A DNA stretch of 64,000 nucleotides from Parelaphostrongylus tenuis (lineage: Eukaryota; Nematoda; Chromadorea; Rhabditida; Metastrongylidae): NCBI GenBank assembly GCA_019055375.1, contig JAHQIW010000152.1:1-64000 (forward strand), read 5' to 3'. The first letter of the stretch is position 1; every line of letters starts with the position of its first letter. The translations under genes were made by a program, and so were the position numbers. The notes below the pieces were generated by a model that saw nothing but the letters and a program-made list of their open reading frames with translations, was not told the origin of the DNA and made no database searches. Shown piece after piece: positions 1 through 11,185 of the stretch.

Positions 1-59
1 CGCATTTGAGCTAGACACCCGAGCACAAACAAGACGAACAGAAGAACTTCAAAACTGTG

Positions 60-345
60 GAAATATCTCTCAACTGACTGCTCACAATCGCGCTAGAACA
101 CTCAAACAATCTGTAAGAATTTTCAAAGCCTTCTCATGGTTGATACGTCAATGGCTTACGTACTTCAATGCCGTCAGGTTCATCAGCGCCACACTAATCA
201 GTCATAACACTCTACAGCATATGCTATAACCAAAAATACGTCCTCCCATCACTATCAGAAAGCAAGATTGACCAGTGGGGTGTGTAGCTCTGATGAGGGG
301 CAATATCGCTCAAAGTACTTAAGTCACTGGCGGATCAGCCTCCCC
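60..345 (+). repeat. Dispersed repeat DR1, copy 1
   Basis: This stretch aligns with 2490-2870 over most of its length: both share a 'caatctgtaagaat' block, a 'gttgatacgtc/gattgatacgtc' block, a 'catcag..cc' block and the same 3' hammerhead-like core followed by 'aagtac....gtcactg'. Identity is patchy, so the copies are old. No coding potential is seen. Positions 1-59 hold nothing recognisable. Confidence 0.6.
272..330 (+). ncRNA. Hammerhead-ribozyme-like motif (degenerate), DR1 copy 1
   Basis: The core CTGATGA lies at 290-296. Helix I can form from gct 287-289 with agt 322-324 plus an outer helix of ccagtg 272-277 with cactgg 325-330, leaving a bulge on the 5' side as in natural type I hammerheads. 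Helix II is short (297-299 with 309-311). The conserved GAAA is reduced to AAA (312-314), then a GTAC palindrome (315-318) and a TTA cleavage triplet (319-321). The missing G suggests an inactive relic. Confidence 0.45.
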
Positions 346-593
346 CCATAGGATCTAAACGTTCCCACTAACGTTTCCTCGCTGTTATTTTCCTACTTAT
401 AGCAACATAATATACTTACATGATAACATAACAGGAAAATAACAACAATAATAGAATACAAATAATACAATAACACATTCAATGCGTTCCCACGTTAAGG
501 ACTGGAGATGCACAGGAGGTGTATCCACGGTTCCGAAAGGTCTAAAGCCCGACTCGTATTTTCCCGAAAGGGGCGAGGGCCCCAAAAAGACTT

Positions 594-1051
594 TCATAGT
601 TTCAAAGGTGGATCCATCCTTATAACCACAAGGACAGTGGTTACCGCGAAAACCAGTGCCAACACGAATCCTGAGATCACCGAGGTCACCAGCAGGAAGA
701 TCTGCACTATGACATGTTTCAATTTCAAAAAATGAAAAGAATGAAATACACAACAGACCCATGCAATTAAATCTATCCGTCAAATGCCAGTGAAAGCACA
801 GATTGTGGCACTCAGAGCAGTTTTAAGTACCTAAAGTCCACGATAGTCGACTGGAACATGCTCTTGCCTAGCTCTTCTCGTTCTCTTGAGCTTACGGAAG
901 AGCTACCCAAAAGATACATCACGTGTCTTCCTTCCCGGCAAAAGTACAAAACCAGAGATTCCTCTGAAGGAATGAAAGGAACGAATAGAGGATACAGAAA
1001 GAAATCTGGCTTGCTGCAAGATCCATCCTTAAAGCGAGAAGAGCCCACTCT
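594..1051 (-). CDS. Possible 3' end of a membrane-protein gene (two exons)
   Basis: On the minus strand the exon 701-594 starts after an acceptor (gtgcag) and encodes 35 residues ending in a stop. About 25 residues form one strongly hydrophobic span (IFLLVTSVISGFVLAL and onward) followed by the short tail RMDPPLKL. Upstream, an open stretch 1048-896 ends at a good donor (gtaagctc) in matching phase 0 and carries two cysteines (KDGSC, YFCREG). Joined, this reads as the end of a type I membrane protein with a short cytoplasmic tail. Local GC is higher than the surroundings. I do not recognise the family and see no convincing exons further upstream. A second open frame across 397-783 is probably a shadow of the transmembrane exon. 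Confidence 0.4.
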
Positions 1052-2489
1052 GAGCTACTGCCACATACAAAGAGGAAAAATGGTAGTTTAGGCGGTAGAT
1101 GTTCGCGTTAATCGACAAACATCGAAATGACAATTGACACAGGTGATACTGCTTCCATCAACTAAACGGTGTTAATTTTGTTGCAAATGTGCTTCTGGCT
1201 CCCAGAGTGTGACTGCTGTGTCAATATTATAAGTGAGGAAGTCTAATTACCGAACTTTGAGGTGAGATGAAAACGACGAATCAAGAAGAACCACGTGGCA
1301 GATCACTCATAACAACAGTGACAGCAAAGCATCATCACACTTGTCTCGGAAGTAGCGTGCTGATAAACAAATCTGAACGCTACAATGCCATTTTCGTGAC
1401 GAAATGTGACTAGAACTCTAGGGATAACTTTCGAGATCGCCATGATTCTAGAACAGACGAATCAGCCGAAGAAATCATCGTAAGTGTTCCCAGTGTTGGA
1501 ACTCGAAAGATGAACTCGTACTTAAAGCTGCAAATGAACTGTAACGAATCCTGAAACAGCGAAATGAATAGCCAGCCATCGCAGATGGGAATACCTTGAC
1601 ATAGTCAATCTTTTTCGAATGCTGCCAAATCTTCTGCTCCATTCAGTGTCGTCGAAACGGCGACAAAACTGTCTTGCATCTTCTGAAAAGGAATTTACGG
1701 AAACCAAGATTAGATACTCTTCTGTCAGGTGACGAAAAATGAATATTCGACTCCATTCGCTGAACAAGAATGCTTAAATCTTTTGCTAACGCGATGCGTG
1801 GCAAGTTTCTGAAACAGTCATTTTGTAACGCCTCAATGAAAGTAAAACATTTAGCTTTTACAAAAGGGTTTTTAGCAATACAGAGCTCATTTTTGGACTA
1901 TTAGTAATTATTCGATAGCATAACTATTTGAAGATTCCAACGCTGTGATTAGTTTCTGAAAAGACCGTTTTTCAGCAATGCAAGAGGTAAATAAAAGCAA
2001 ACGATTGAAGGGAAAGGAAAAGAGGAAAGAGGAAAAGAAAAATGAGAAGTAAGCGCCGCAGAGCACCTACAACCACTGAGCCACACGAGCTTTTATTTTG
2101 TCTAACTAGTCTTGGATATAGGTAGATTTTGACATAACGATAGTGGTTTTTCATTAAATGAGGTCTATAGATACCACACATTTCCATTTATATTACAAGA
2201 AGCTTTCTAGCATATAACAGCAAACTATATGAAATCCGTTCAGTTTTCAAAGAAAGTAAAGTCGCCAAAACGTCATCCATCGATTACTGAAAGGGAAGAA
2301 GATCTACCGACTTGCACAAGCATTGAAAGTTTGCTCCATAATCTTCACTTTAGCTGACGAGGTTCAGTAAAAGTCGATCCCTCGATTTATGCGGATTCAG
2401 AGCACATAGGGAAGGAAAATTCATCCAGTTACCTAGAGTTGGCGCATTTTGAACCATACAATGAGCACAGACAACTTGACCTGGCAGAA
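1052..2489. other. No gene recognised; possible foldback-element arm
   Basis: No exon could be supported. Around 1735-1775 the plus strand (gaatattcgactccattcgc) resembles the arms of the foldback elements at 38930-39660 and 56210-56965, and 1520-1560 contains a weaker inverted match, so an old member of that family may be present. The rest is unassigned. Confidence 0.3.
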
Positions 2490-2870
2490 TAGTAGATCTG
2501 TGAAGAGATCCTCTCAATTGACTGCTATTAAATCTTGCTATAAACATTCATCACAATCTGTAAGAATAACTTGAGTCTTTTCAAGATTGATACGTCGGTG
2601 GCTACGTACGTTTTGGAGATATTGCCCGCTTCATCAGAGCCATACGCAACTACTCAACCCTAAATTATTGCACGTGATATTGTCAAAATGTATCTCCTCA
2701 TCACTACTATATAATATAGCTGACAAGAGGAAAGGTGTGCCTTGCATGAGGCCGGCGATATCGCCGAAAAGTACACAAATCACTGATATACAAACTTCGA
2801 AAAGCCTTCAAACATTGTCACACACTTTAAAGCGATGGAGAAGTTTTGTAAAGGCAGCCTTGCAGTACGA
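2490..2870 (+). repeat. Dispersed repeat DR1, copy 2, with hammerhead relic
   Basis: This is the second copy of the repeat at 60-345. Near its 3' end (2745-2785) it has a changed hammerhead core (tgcATGAG), a strong helix II (ggcga with tcgcc) and an intact GAAA followed by AGTAC. The CUGA part of the core is lost, so cleavage is not expected. The motif shares helix II and the AGTAC block with the loci at 290 and 14693. Confidence 0.5.
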
Positions 2871-3104
2871 AAAATAAAATTCATAATATCACTGACTTAA
2901 TCCACGAACATGTTACTGACGTCACTGAAGAACTGATCTGGCCATTCTATGTACGTCTCTCTTTTCTGTGAAAAAAGCTCCTTTCAACAGAAAAAACTGT
3001 GGTATAAAGGTGAAATTGTTTGGAAGGTCAAAATCAAAAGGGATGAAGAGTTATCACACTAGAACACCTACTCTGCAATACGTCGTCGATACTTACTTAG
3101 ATAC

Positions 3105-3445
3105 TTGGACGGCTCGTGTTCACTGATAGTACGAACCCCAGCAGAGGAAAACGTGCTGGTTAAGCTGCATCGTTCCCTGGAATACCAACGTAACCCTAAC
3201 CGGAGCTTCCTTCGGTCGTTATCACATTACAGCAGTGGTCGGCCCTAGCGTACAGAGGGAGATTATCACGCTGCAACTAACAAATGCCAAGACACAGGTC
3301 ATTCCTAGTACGGTTTGCTTCTGGTCGGGCTATCTGAGTGGAAACGTCATGCTCTTACAAAGCTAAGGTGGCCCTGCTGGATAGTTGAACCTACCGCTGT
3401 GGTTCGCAATCAGACATCCAGAATCACCTTCCCAGCCACGACGAA
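3105..3445 (+). repeat. Dispersed repeat DR2, copy 1
   Basis: Homologous to 25245-25590 and 46470-46725. Shared landmarks in order are 'cactgatagt.cgaacccca', 'gaaa.cgtgctg', 'ccggagcttcct..ggtcgt', 'caagac..cggtcattcc' and a 3' block 'ccttcccagccac'. No open frame is conserved between copies, so it is treated as a non-coding or decayed mobile element. No feature is recognised from 3446 to 4225. Confidence 0.6.
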
Positions 3446-4225
3446 GCTGTAAACTATTTTGGTGGAACTCGTCGATTACTTTCATGTAATCCCTCAAAGC
3501 CGTTTTTGGTGCGGAGCCATGCTGCTGTCCCGACGACGAATAAACCCCAAAGAAACCAGATTTTAGTTCATTCAGATTTCAATCGCATCTATCAATGACA
3601 ACTCGAATACGTGGAGTCGACACTGAACTTTCCCGCGCAAAAAGATCCACGATGAGGATCACTCATGAGAAGCGCCATCCATGGTCAAAAAGGTTCCTAG
3701 ACATAAGATGCTCGTACTCGATCTAAAGGACAAAAAGGCTTGAGATACGAGCTGAAGTCAGTAGAATTTGTAGTACAGATAGAATTTCTCTAAAATCTGC
3801 CCAATAAACACGAGTTCGATGGATCCAACTCTGATAACTGAGCTCTTTCTGAGCTGAGAATGCCACGTTGAAGACAGAATGTCAATAACAACTGCGGCCA
3901 GCATCAAATCAGGATTTCTTTCTTAACCAAACAAGAGTTCAAAGAGCCAACATTGTTGAATGATATGCAGGACTTCAGACGTCAGATGGGATCCAGACCC
4001 GCATTTCATTCTTTCCGGGAACGCTCTATGCATTGCACTACCAACGCTCGTTCTGCTATCCCTCTTTCTTCAACACAGTCGTATCAATCTGCCAGCAATC
4101 AACTTTCTAAAGTTTGATCTGGCAAGCCGATATCAGCATTGAAGTCAGTCACACGAGCAGATATTGGATATACGAATTATCAAGTAGAATTAATTTTTAA
4201 TCCCTTCTAGCGATGGCATGATGTT

Positions 4226-4324
4226 ACATATATATATATACATATATATATATATGATATATATATGATATATATATCATATATATATATCATATATATA
4301 TCAGGTGATATATATATATATATG
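4226..4324. repeat. AT-dinucleotide microsatellite
   Basis: About 100 bases of interrupted TA repeats with internal TGATATATA/TATATCA palindromes, able to form hairpins. Confidence 0.9.
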
Positions 4325-4335
4325 TCGGAGAAAGA

Positions 4336-4435
4336 GTGCTGTTAGAACGAGCGCCACTGGCGCTAAGGTTAGCACGCGCCCCCGGAAAGGGCGAAATGCT
4401 GGTTCAAATCCCGTCCGTCGTTCAAGGCTCAACAG
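4336..4435 (+). mobile_element. tRNA-like SINE fragment
   Basis: A tRNA-like body with a box A-like 'gctaaggttagcacgcg' and box B 'ggttcaaatcc', followed by a diverged tail. The acceptor stem is not well closed. Positions 4440-5210 hold only a faint match (4620-4990) to the block that lies 3' of the SINE pair in each tandem unit (9230-9490). Confidence 0.55.
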
Positions 4436-5214
4436 TATTAGACGCTAGTGAAGAGCTATGGTCCCATCAACAGTTATGCCAAGGCCTAAGCCTAAGCGTG
4501 CTCTCGTAATTTCCTATTTGAAGAAATCGATTAAAAATATATTATGCCGCTTCTTTCGAGTGTTTTCTTAAGAGCACGCTCAGATTTCAATGTATCTCAT
4601 AATTGTTATTTAAGCCAACTTGTTATGTGGTATCGGGCTGTTCCAGAATTTCCGGAGTGACACGATGAAAAAAAAACTGTTGAGTCGCAAAAACTGTCTA
4701 TTGGTAAGCTTTTGCTTCTATAATTCAAATGAAAGGTTCGGATAGCGGGAACTAGAATGATCTACATACTGAAGTCCTCAAGAAATGCTTATTCCTCATT
4801 GACAAAATGCCGGACGGACCTCTTAGGGATCTCTCGAATTGGTTAATTACATTCATAAATGGCTGAAGGATCCAGCTAAAGTTTTGGGGATATACAGTTA
4901 ACGTACTGACCCTTTTGTATTTCAGGGTTTCTCGATGACCTACTGCGCTTTAATCAACCTATTGCTACATTCTTAAAACTATAAAAGAGAAGCTCTGGTA
5001 AGCAAGAAATCGTCTGATGAGAAAATCCTATCCTTGCTCTTTCAGCGCAATAGCAAGGTCTTTTTGAGAATAAAATAAACCATTCCACTTTTTTTGACTA
5101 AGCTACCGATTAATTAATAAAACATTAGAAACGATCAAAAAGTAGTTCTTCACCATGGATCGAAGTGAAGAGAGTGTAGTTGAATTGGGTCCACTTTTTT
5201 GCAAAACCCAATGA

Positions 5215-5470
5215 GTGATATGCCATACCTTAATGTCAGTCGGAACTCGAACCTGCATTTCATGATTCCCAAGAGCGCGTGCTCTAACCCGCTGCACTAC
5301 TGACGCCTGTTTTGCCATCATTCTTTCTACGCTACATTGCACCAATCTGTCAGCAACCAACCGTCAACGGTTTGGCCTGGTAGTCGATATCGACAATATC
5401 AACAACTGATTAAGCACACGCCCCAAAAGGGTGAAATAGGAGTCCGAGTCCCGACTGACATTAAAGTTTT
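5215..5470. mobile_element. Head-to-head pair of tRNA-like SINE-1 (R1)
   Basis: A minus-strand tRNA-like body (5236-5306, closing stem gtcag/ctgac, box B complement ggaactcgaacc) faces a plus-strand copy (5400-5460, ending ccgactgac) whose 5' part is lost. The spacer contains the SINE 5' leader 'ttctacgctac'. Confidence 0.7.
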
Positions 5471-5689
5471 GAACATCACTCAACATCATTGAGGATATGA
5501 GAGACGCTATTCTCAACGACATCGTTGACCTCATTAGAACGGATCTGGCGGTTTGATGTACGTTCCACTGATCTCTAGAGCATCAAATTTCTTTCGACAG
5601 GAAAGCAACGATATGAAGGTATTGCTCAAAACCTTACTCTCAGTTCACAACCAAGAATGAAGATCCAAAAGAATTCTTTTTACTTAACC

Positions 5690-5870
5690 GCTTTTAGCGG
5701 TGGTATAATGTTATAGATATATCTGGTGATGTAGAGTGTCGTGCAAAACTTTCGCGTGAGCTGAGACTCAAACGCGCATCTCACTCTTTCCTAGAGCGCT
5801 CTCGGTTAGAGATGCGGGTTCGATTCCTGACCAACGCTAAAGTTTTGCACGACACTCTACATCATTGAAG
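5690..5870. mobile_element. Palindrome of two SINE-1 3' halves (R1)
   Basis: The sequence reads from the SINE 3' tail (ccgcttttagcggtggt, tgatgtagagtgtcgtgcaaaa) into a tRNA-like half and straight back out through gagatgcgggttcgattcc to the same tail inverted, giving an imperfect hairpin of about 140 bases. It recurs in R2 and R3. Confidence 0.7.
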
Positions 5871-6231
5871 ATATAACTGATAAGATGTCTCATGTTTTTA
5901 CGGCTTTTGGCAATACTATGATGTTCGAATACATCTGAGAGAGGATAGAACATATTTTAAGCCCTGGCTTAAGTGCCATACAGGCGCTAGTTTCGTCCTG
6001 ACACATCAGTAGCACCGTCCCTAGGTTCAGTCGATCCCCTGACGCCATGCTCCTTCACGAAGGAATCGACGCCGAGTTATAAATCACCACAAGTCACATG
6101 ATGGAATTACCTGACATTGTGGTGGCCGGCAGTCGAGCTTGTGGCTCTTGAAGCGAATCATACTTTTTCAATCGACCGCTTTACTCGTCGTCGATTTCTT
6201 CACGGAGGAATATGACCTCTGGGGATCCGAC

Positions 6232-6308
6232 TGAACCGTGGGATGGTGCTACTGATGAGTCCTGGAAAGACGATACAGGCGATTGCATAGCATTTAGACC
6301 ACGGCTCA
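6232..6308 (+). ncRNA. Hammerhead-ribozyme-like motif, unit R1
   Basis: Core CTGATGA 6252-6258. Helix I has an inner part gtgcta 6246-6251 with tagcat 6288-6293 and an outer part tgaaccgtgg 6232-6241 with ccacggctca 6299-6308 (nine of ten pairs). Helix II gtcc/agac has one mismatch. The GAAA core reads GATA, and the cleavage triplet is GCA rather than NUH. Architecture is clear but cleavage is doubtful. Confidence 0.55.
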
Positions 6309-6399
6309 AAACATGTTATATCCTTATCAGATTATAACTGTATGAGAACCCTAAAAGGCGGTCAATTGAAGAGGTATGATTACACCTGAGAGAGTTGAG

Positions 6400-6600
6400 T
6401 GGTGAGCATAGATTTGACCTCAAACGGGAGCTGAACCCACACTTCACCTAGATTGACAGGTGATAGTTATGACAGCAATCCGTCACAGAAGGAATGGTGG
6501 CAAAGCGGTGGCTTCGGTGGTGTAGCGGTAGCACGCGCCTCCGGTATGAGTGAAATGTTAGTACTCTCGCTCGTGGTCGCATTTTTGCTTTACGTCTTAG
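6400..6600. mobile_element. tRNA-like SINE-1b pair, head to head (R1)
   Basis: A minus-strand half ('gacctcaaacgggagctgaaccc' region at 6415-6440) faces a plus-strand body at 6510-6580 with box A 'tggtgtagcggtagcacgcg'. Box B of the plus copy is decayed in R1 but clearer in R2 and R3. From 6600 to 7045 I see only non-coding unit sequence. Confidence 0.6.
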
Positions 6601-7046
6601 GCTTATTTGGGACAGGAATGAAGAATTTTCTCACTAGACACTTAGTCCGCCATAGCTCAGCCACATCGTTCATAAAATCCATCGGCGCCGTGGGAAGAGG
6701 AGGCGGAGGGGGGTAGGCATGCTTTTGCTATCCTGCCGACGAAATAACTCGAAAGATAACAAATCTGCCAGTATTTCAGAAATCCCAGAAAACAAACACA
6801 GAATTTTTCCGCGCCAAAAAAATCCGAAGCCAAGGGCAGCTTGCCCACGGACAGAAGTCTCGCTGTAACTTTTAGTGTAGATAGAATCCTCACGAGAGTC
6901 CATGGCTTGGCACAAAGCGTACAGGATCTTCCCTAATCAGCCAAGTTCTTCTCCCAGCTGAATAATGCCACCTTGAAGACAGAAGGCCATCTGTTTCCGG
7001 ACACTTTAACACTTTATTTGATCCGTCATCACCGGATTTTCTCACT

Positions 7047-7263
7047 GTGCGGATCCCGCTACTTCTAGCATTCAGTTCTTTTTACGTCTTCTTCCTGAAC
7101 GGCATAGAATACTGGTTGAGCGAGTTTCCATGCAATCTCGAGGGCAGCCTTGCTGTGGTGTTTCATAGGGTGTCGTTGTTGACTGCCGGAGAGAGATGGA
7201 GGTTGGGAGCTCGGCTCCACGCGCGCCGCGACGAGCATCACAACCATTCGGCCACGGCGCCTC
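7047..7263 (-). mobile_element. SINE-3 (tRNA-Ser/Leu-like head), R1
   Basis: On the minus strand it starts ggcgccgtggccgaatggtt, a box A typical of long-variable-arm tRNAs, continues through 'ctctccggcagtcaac' and 'agtattctatgc', and ends with an A-rich tail 'gaagaagacgtaaaaagaac'. Six related copies occur in the window. Confidence 0.7.
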
Positions 7264-7429
7264 GTTCTCGAACAACCAGCGGATAATCAGAATTCCTTCT
7301 CCGATCGAATTACAGTTGAATATTCTGTAGTAGCTAATGACGATAACGACTCCTACACTGCAAATTGACCGGCGCAAACAAGTTTGTTATCATCATCGGA
7401 TAATCGGATAATCAGTATCATTACCAATC

Positions 7430-7655
7430 GCCGTATATAAAAGGGCGTGGTTGAGTGCGGATTTCATTCCTCTCCATCGATGACGTCTTGGCTCGACACA
7501 ACTACGAGACGAAGATTCCAGTACGACGACGGCTGACTGAATGGACAGACGGCTCCGATCGTCGGCTCAGAAGAGGACGAAGACATCGAGACGGAAGCTG
7601 GAAAGAAACAGCAACACCAACCTCGTGTACGCTCCATCAAGTAAGAAGTTACTGA
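7430..7655 (+). promoter_or_regulatory. Element X: TATA promoter and first exon (R1)
   Basis: A TATA box (cgtatataaaagggcgtgg) lies just upstream of a conserved GC-rich segment ending in a consensus donor (catcaagtaagaag). The same segment is found in R2 and R3 and, more diverged, at 14900-15130 and 22983-23205. Its frame is broken in different ways in each copy, so it looks like the start of a repeat transcript rather than a maintained protein gene. A C-rich run follows at 7740-7760. Confidence 0.5.
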
Positions 7656-7859
7656 GTATTTTGTTGACTGACTGTCCAGGGAGGGAATGGCCAGGGGCGG
7701 TCTCCAAGAAGCAAGGCCTTAGTTCGATTCTGAACCCCCTTCCCCCCCCCCCCCCCCCTCCCACCCTCACCCTTACAATCATCAACGAGCGCGCAGCAGA
7801 ACAGCTTGCGCATCGGCTCGTCGCCTCCAAAATTCCATCAGTGGAAGTTCTGAAAACAA

Positions 7860-8560
7860 CGAGCAACTAGTCCAAGAAGTTAAGCGCTCAAGAATCTGGA
7901 CGAATTGAACAGTGCTCTCGAGAAACAGAGCCCCTCAACAAGGAGTATAATTGATGACTAGCTAGCTGTCCACTACCATAGCAAGACTTCTGAGCAATCT
8001 CAGCTTGCGGAGATTTCGATTTACTGTCCGGCTTCACCACAAGCTTGGAGGGAGTGACAGCGTCGAGGAGATCATCTACACCTCTCGCTCCCAAGGAATG
8101 GCGAGAAAAAGACACTCGTGAGCTCGTCACAGGACCTTTCAGATCAGATTTCTGCACGCAAGACCGAGTCGCCATCAGAGTGAGCAGGAGACAAGCCCGT
8201 TGTGAAAGTCGGAGTTAATATCATCCGTAAATAGTTATAAATGGAAGATTTAGTGGACAGTTGGCAGCATTTCTCGCCTAATGTGGCCTTGTGTGCTTTT
8301 TACCCACTAGAAAATATTTTCCCCAGACTTCGAAAATTCAGCAGAAGAATCCTTATTTCCTTATTCGTCCGGTGCCTCTTTGAAGAGGATTCGACTCGAA
8401 CGACATCGAAAACTCAGATCCACAACAACGTCAGGACCGCCAACATGTGACTCGAATCATCGGCTCTGAAGAAGACGTAGACAGAAAAAAAGATCGAGCA
8501 GTGAATAAAAATTAAAGCATACCTGTTATCATCGAACTAGCATTACTTTGGAGAAATAGA
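7860..8560 (+). repeat. Element X body and 3' end (R1)
   Basis: Blocks conserved with R2 (18520-19170) and R3 (29180-29860): 'aatctcagcttgcgga', 'cccaaggaatggcga', 'agtggacagttggcagcat' and 'ccccagacttcgaaaattc', ending in gtgaataaaaattaaag, a likely polyadenylation signal. A diverged relative lies at 23330-23700. Confidence 0.55.
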
Positions 8561-8564
8561 GAGA

Positions 8565-8700
8565 TTGAATCTCTTAAGGAGGAGAAAAAGAAGGAGAGAA
8601 GAAAAAGAGGAAGATGAAAGAGAGAAAGAGAGAGAGAGAGAGAGGAAAAGAGAGAGAGAGAGGAAAAAAGAGAGAGAGAGAGAAGAGAAAGATATTACAG
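8565..8700 (+). repeat. GA-rich low-complexity tract (R1)
   Basis: A purine-only run of GA/GAA repeats. The long frames across it are compositional artefacts. Confidence 0.9.
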
Positions 8701-8799
8701 ACGATATGCTTATACGAGCTGTGTTGTCAATGGCAAATCCATATGAAACATGTGAACTTATTCGGCTTGAAACTACTCTTCAATCAATTATTTATCGGA

Positions 8800-9180
8800 A
8801 ATCTATTTGACCGCCGAATGAGGTGTTATGCTGTTACTACAGACCCAATGATGATTAAAGTGGTGTGCAAAAACGTTTGCGTCAGCCGGGATTTGAACCT
8901 AGATCCTACTCTTTCCGGGAGCATGTGCTAACCGTTGCACCACCGACGCTCGTTTTGCACTCTGCTCTTTTTACGCTACAATGCGTTATCTGTCAACAGC
9001 CATCCGTCTACGGTGTGCCGGGGCAGTCATTATCAACATTAAACCCACTTTTCATGCTCCCGGAAAGAGTAAGATCTGGGTTCAAATCCCGGCTGACGCA
9101 AACGTTTTTGCACACCACTCTACATTATTGGGTTTACTTAAACATCATAACATCGCAATCGGCGGTCAAATAAGATGATT
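8800..9180. mobile_element. Head-to-head SINE-1 pair, near full length (R1)
   Basis: The outer ends are inverted copies of the SINE 3' tail (ttgaccgccgaatg..gtgttatg at the left, caatcggcggtcaaataag at the right). Minus tRNA-like body 8870-8945, plus body 9030-9100 (box B ggttcaaatcc, closing ggctgacgc). The 5' leaders meet in the middle. Confidence 0.75.
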
Positions 9181-9510
9181 TCCGATCAATTATTTCTCTT
9201 CAAAAAGAAAACATGAAATATCGGAATGATGCGATGAAAAAATCACACCACATCAAAAAATACCGATATCGGGCCATTTTCTTGAGATTTAGCCGAAAGA
9301 AGTGATCGGTTGGCGAAATTATCATGAATCACATTTTGAAATAGCTGTTGGAATGTTTCTTCCTTTTCAACAAAATCGCGGAGGGACCTTTGATCGCCTG
9401 AAGAACCTCCTGAACTGGCTGATTATCTGTTAAATAATTGTAGACCAGAAGATTTCGCGGATATGAGGTCAACACGGTGATTCTCATGCGTCACGGGGAT
9501 GCTCGATCGT

Positions 9511-9834
9511 TAGCCGGTTGAATTCCGTGGACCCATGGGCGTGTCTAACGCCTCCACCGCCTCTGCCTCTCTTAGCCGTCAACTAAAGCTACTTTTCGTT
9601 GCAAGACCGGCAGGTAAGCTGTTGTTTCTTGATGTTGACACCACACACGCACACACACACGTAACATCAAGAAACGGTAGTTAATACGCCGGCGCAGACT
9701 GCAAGCGAAACATTCCAAGACTTAGCTGCGGGTGTTGCAGCGAAAAGTAGATTTAGTCGGCGTCCACTCGAGGCAGGGGGGTAGAGCTGGACACGCCCAT
9801 GGGTCCACGGAAGTCAACCGGTTAACTTTACTGT
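9511..9834. mobile_element. PAL1 palindromic element (R1)
   Basis: Terminal inverted repeats of about 35 bases begin tagccggttgaattccgtgg and end with its complement. A second inverted repeat (tgtttcttgatgttgac against gtaacatcaagaaac) sits inside around a CA tract, so the element can fold end to end. The left inner arm is shortened in R1. The segment 9185-9510 is unit sequence without a gene. Confidence 0.7.
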
Positions 9835-10079
9835 GCAGTTAGCCGTCCTCTCGCGATCTATATGTGAAGACGAAATCAGGAAATTAATTCACGTTAGTTT
9901 CCCGCAACTATTTGTCCCTCATGTAGAACAATTTAAAACTCAAAAGCATAAATGAAGAAAAGGAAACGACATTATAAGGCAAGTAAATAATAGCGAAATA
10001 AAGTAATAAAATGGTGAAATAAGACATTAATAGAGCAAAGCAACACAATAAGTGGTGTTAAAGATCAAACGAAACTTTT

Positions 10080-10350
10080 TTTAATCGCTTCCAGTGTTGT
10101 TATGATGTTACAAACAAATACCCATTGATGTAGAACGATGTGCAAAATTTTCGCGTCAGCTGGGACTAGAACCCGCACGTCACTCTTTCCGGGAATGCGT
10201 GCTCTATCCGTTGCTGTAGCGTAGAAAGACTGGTGTGCAAAATGGGCATCAGTGCTGTAACGGATAGAGCACGCATTCCCGGAAAGAGTGAGGTGCGGGT
10301 TCTAGTCCCAGCTGAAGCGATAATTTTGCACACCGCTCTACATCAGTAAT
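10080..10350. mobile_element. Head-to-head SINE-1 pair (R1 only)
   Basis: A very clean palindrome: gcgtcagctgggactagaac (minus body) is mirrored by ttctagtcccagctgaagc (plus body), both with 'gcaaaatt' flanks and the central leader 'gtagcgtagaaag'. The shared unusual 'ctag' in box B shows that one arm was copied from the other. Confidence 0.75.
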
Positions 10351-10454
10351 AACTGGTGTTTCGCCAGACTGAATATTAGAGGCGATAGATTACCCCAACA
10401 AAACTCCAAATTTGATGGGAAGAGAAGCAGAACAATCTCTCAAGTGATAAGTCA

Positions 10455-10730
10455 TTTATATTTGACGGCCACTTGCGGTGGTATGATCTTGTCATATACC
10501 CAATGATAAAGAGTACTGTGCAAAAACGCTTGGGTCTGTCGGGATTCGAACCCAGATCTCTTTTTCCAGGAGCGTATGCTAACCGTTGCATCACCTACGC
10601 TTTCCTGGACGCTCCCCTCGGTGGACTTTTGGCAACGGTTAGCATACGCTCCCGGAACTGAGATCTGGGTTCGAATCCCGGCTAAAGCAAATGTTTTTAC
10701 ACAGCATTACAACTGAGTATATCACAAGAT
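10455..10730. mobile_element. Head-to-head SINE-1 pair (R1)
   Basis: Minus body 10520-10600 (gtcgggattcgaacccagat) and plus body 10625-10695 (gggttcgaatcccggctaaa) with inverted 3' tails. Matching pairs are at 20995-21275 and 31745-32020. Confidence 0.7.
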
Positions 10731-11034
10731 TCTAGTTGATCATCTAAATAAACAGTGTTTTTCATGCACTTGTCAAACAAAGTAAAGAATTTGCATGGTT
10801 CTATATTCACTATTATTACAGAGAAAAGGAACGATGGAGTCATATATTTGTAGATCAAATACACACTTTGCAGCCTTCGTTAATTGAACAATCATCTGAA
10901 GGAACACTTAAGAACTCTAAACGAGTTGCAACAACAACAAAAAAAACCTTTAAAAAAAGCTGTTCACTTTACAAACCAAAAATTTCCCCATTATGCCTTT
11001 CTACCTAATTACGAAACTGTTTAGCTAAGCATAA

Positions 11035-11185
11035 CCTGTGTAGCACAACGGTGTCAGAGTGCGCACTCCCGGACAGAGTGAGATGCGGGTTCGAATCCCG
11101 ACTGACGCAAATGTTTTTGCTCATTACTCCACATCATTGGGTGTTTCTCTGACATCGTACCACCGCTTAAAGCGGTCAAATAAAG
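11035..11185 (+). mobile_element. Solo SINE-1 (R1)
   Basis: tRNA-like body with box A 'tgtagcacaacggtgtcagagtg', box B gggttcgaatcccgactgac and the family 3' tail 'catcattgggtg...accaccgcttaaagcggt'. Confidence 0.75.

Noticed and set aside
4226..4324. Alternating TA sequence considered as a regulatory palindrome
   Set aside because: It is a simple microsatellite with interruptions; similar tracts occur at 22926 and 49949.
8565..8931. Highly charged frames over the GA tracts (also near 19184, 23731 and 29854)
   Set aside because: Purine repeats give Glu/Arg/Lys-rich open frames by composition alone.
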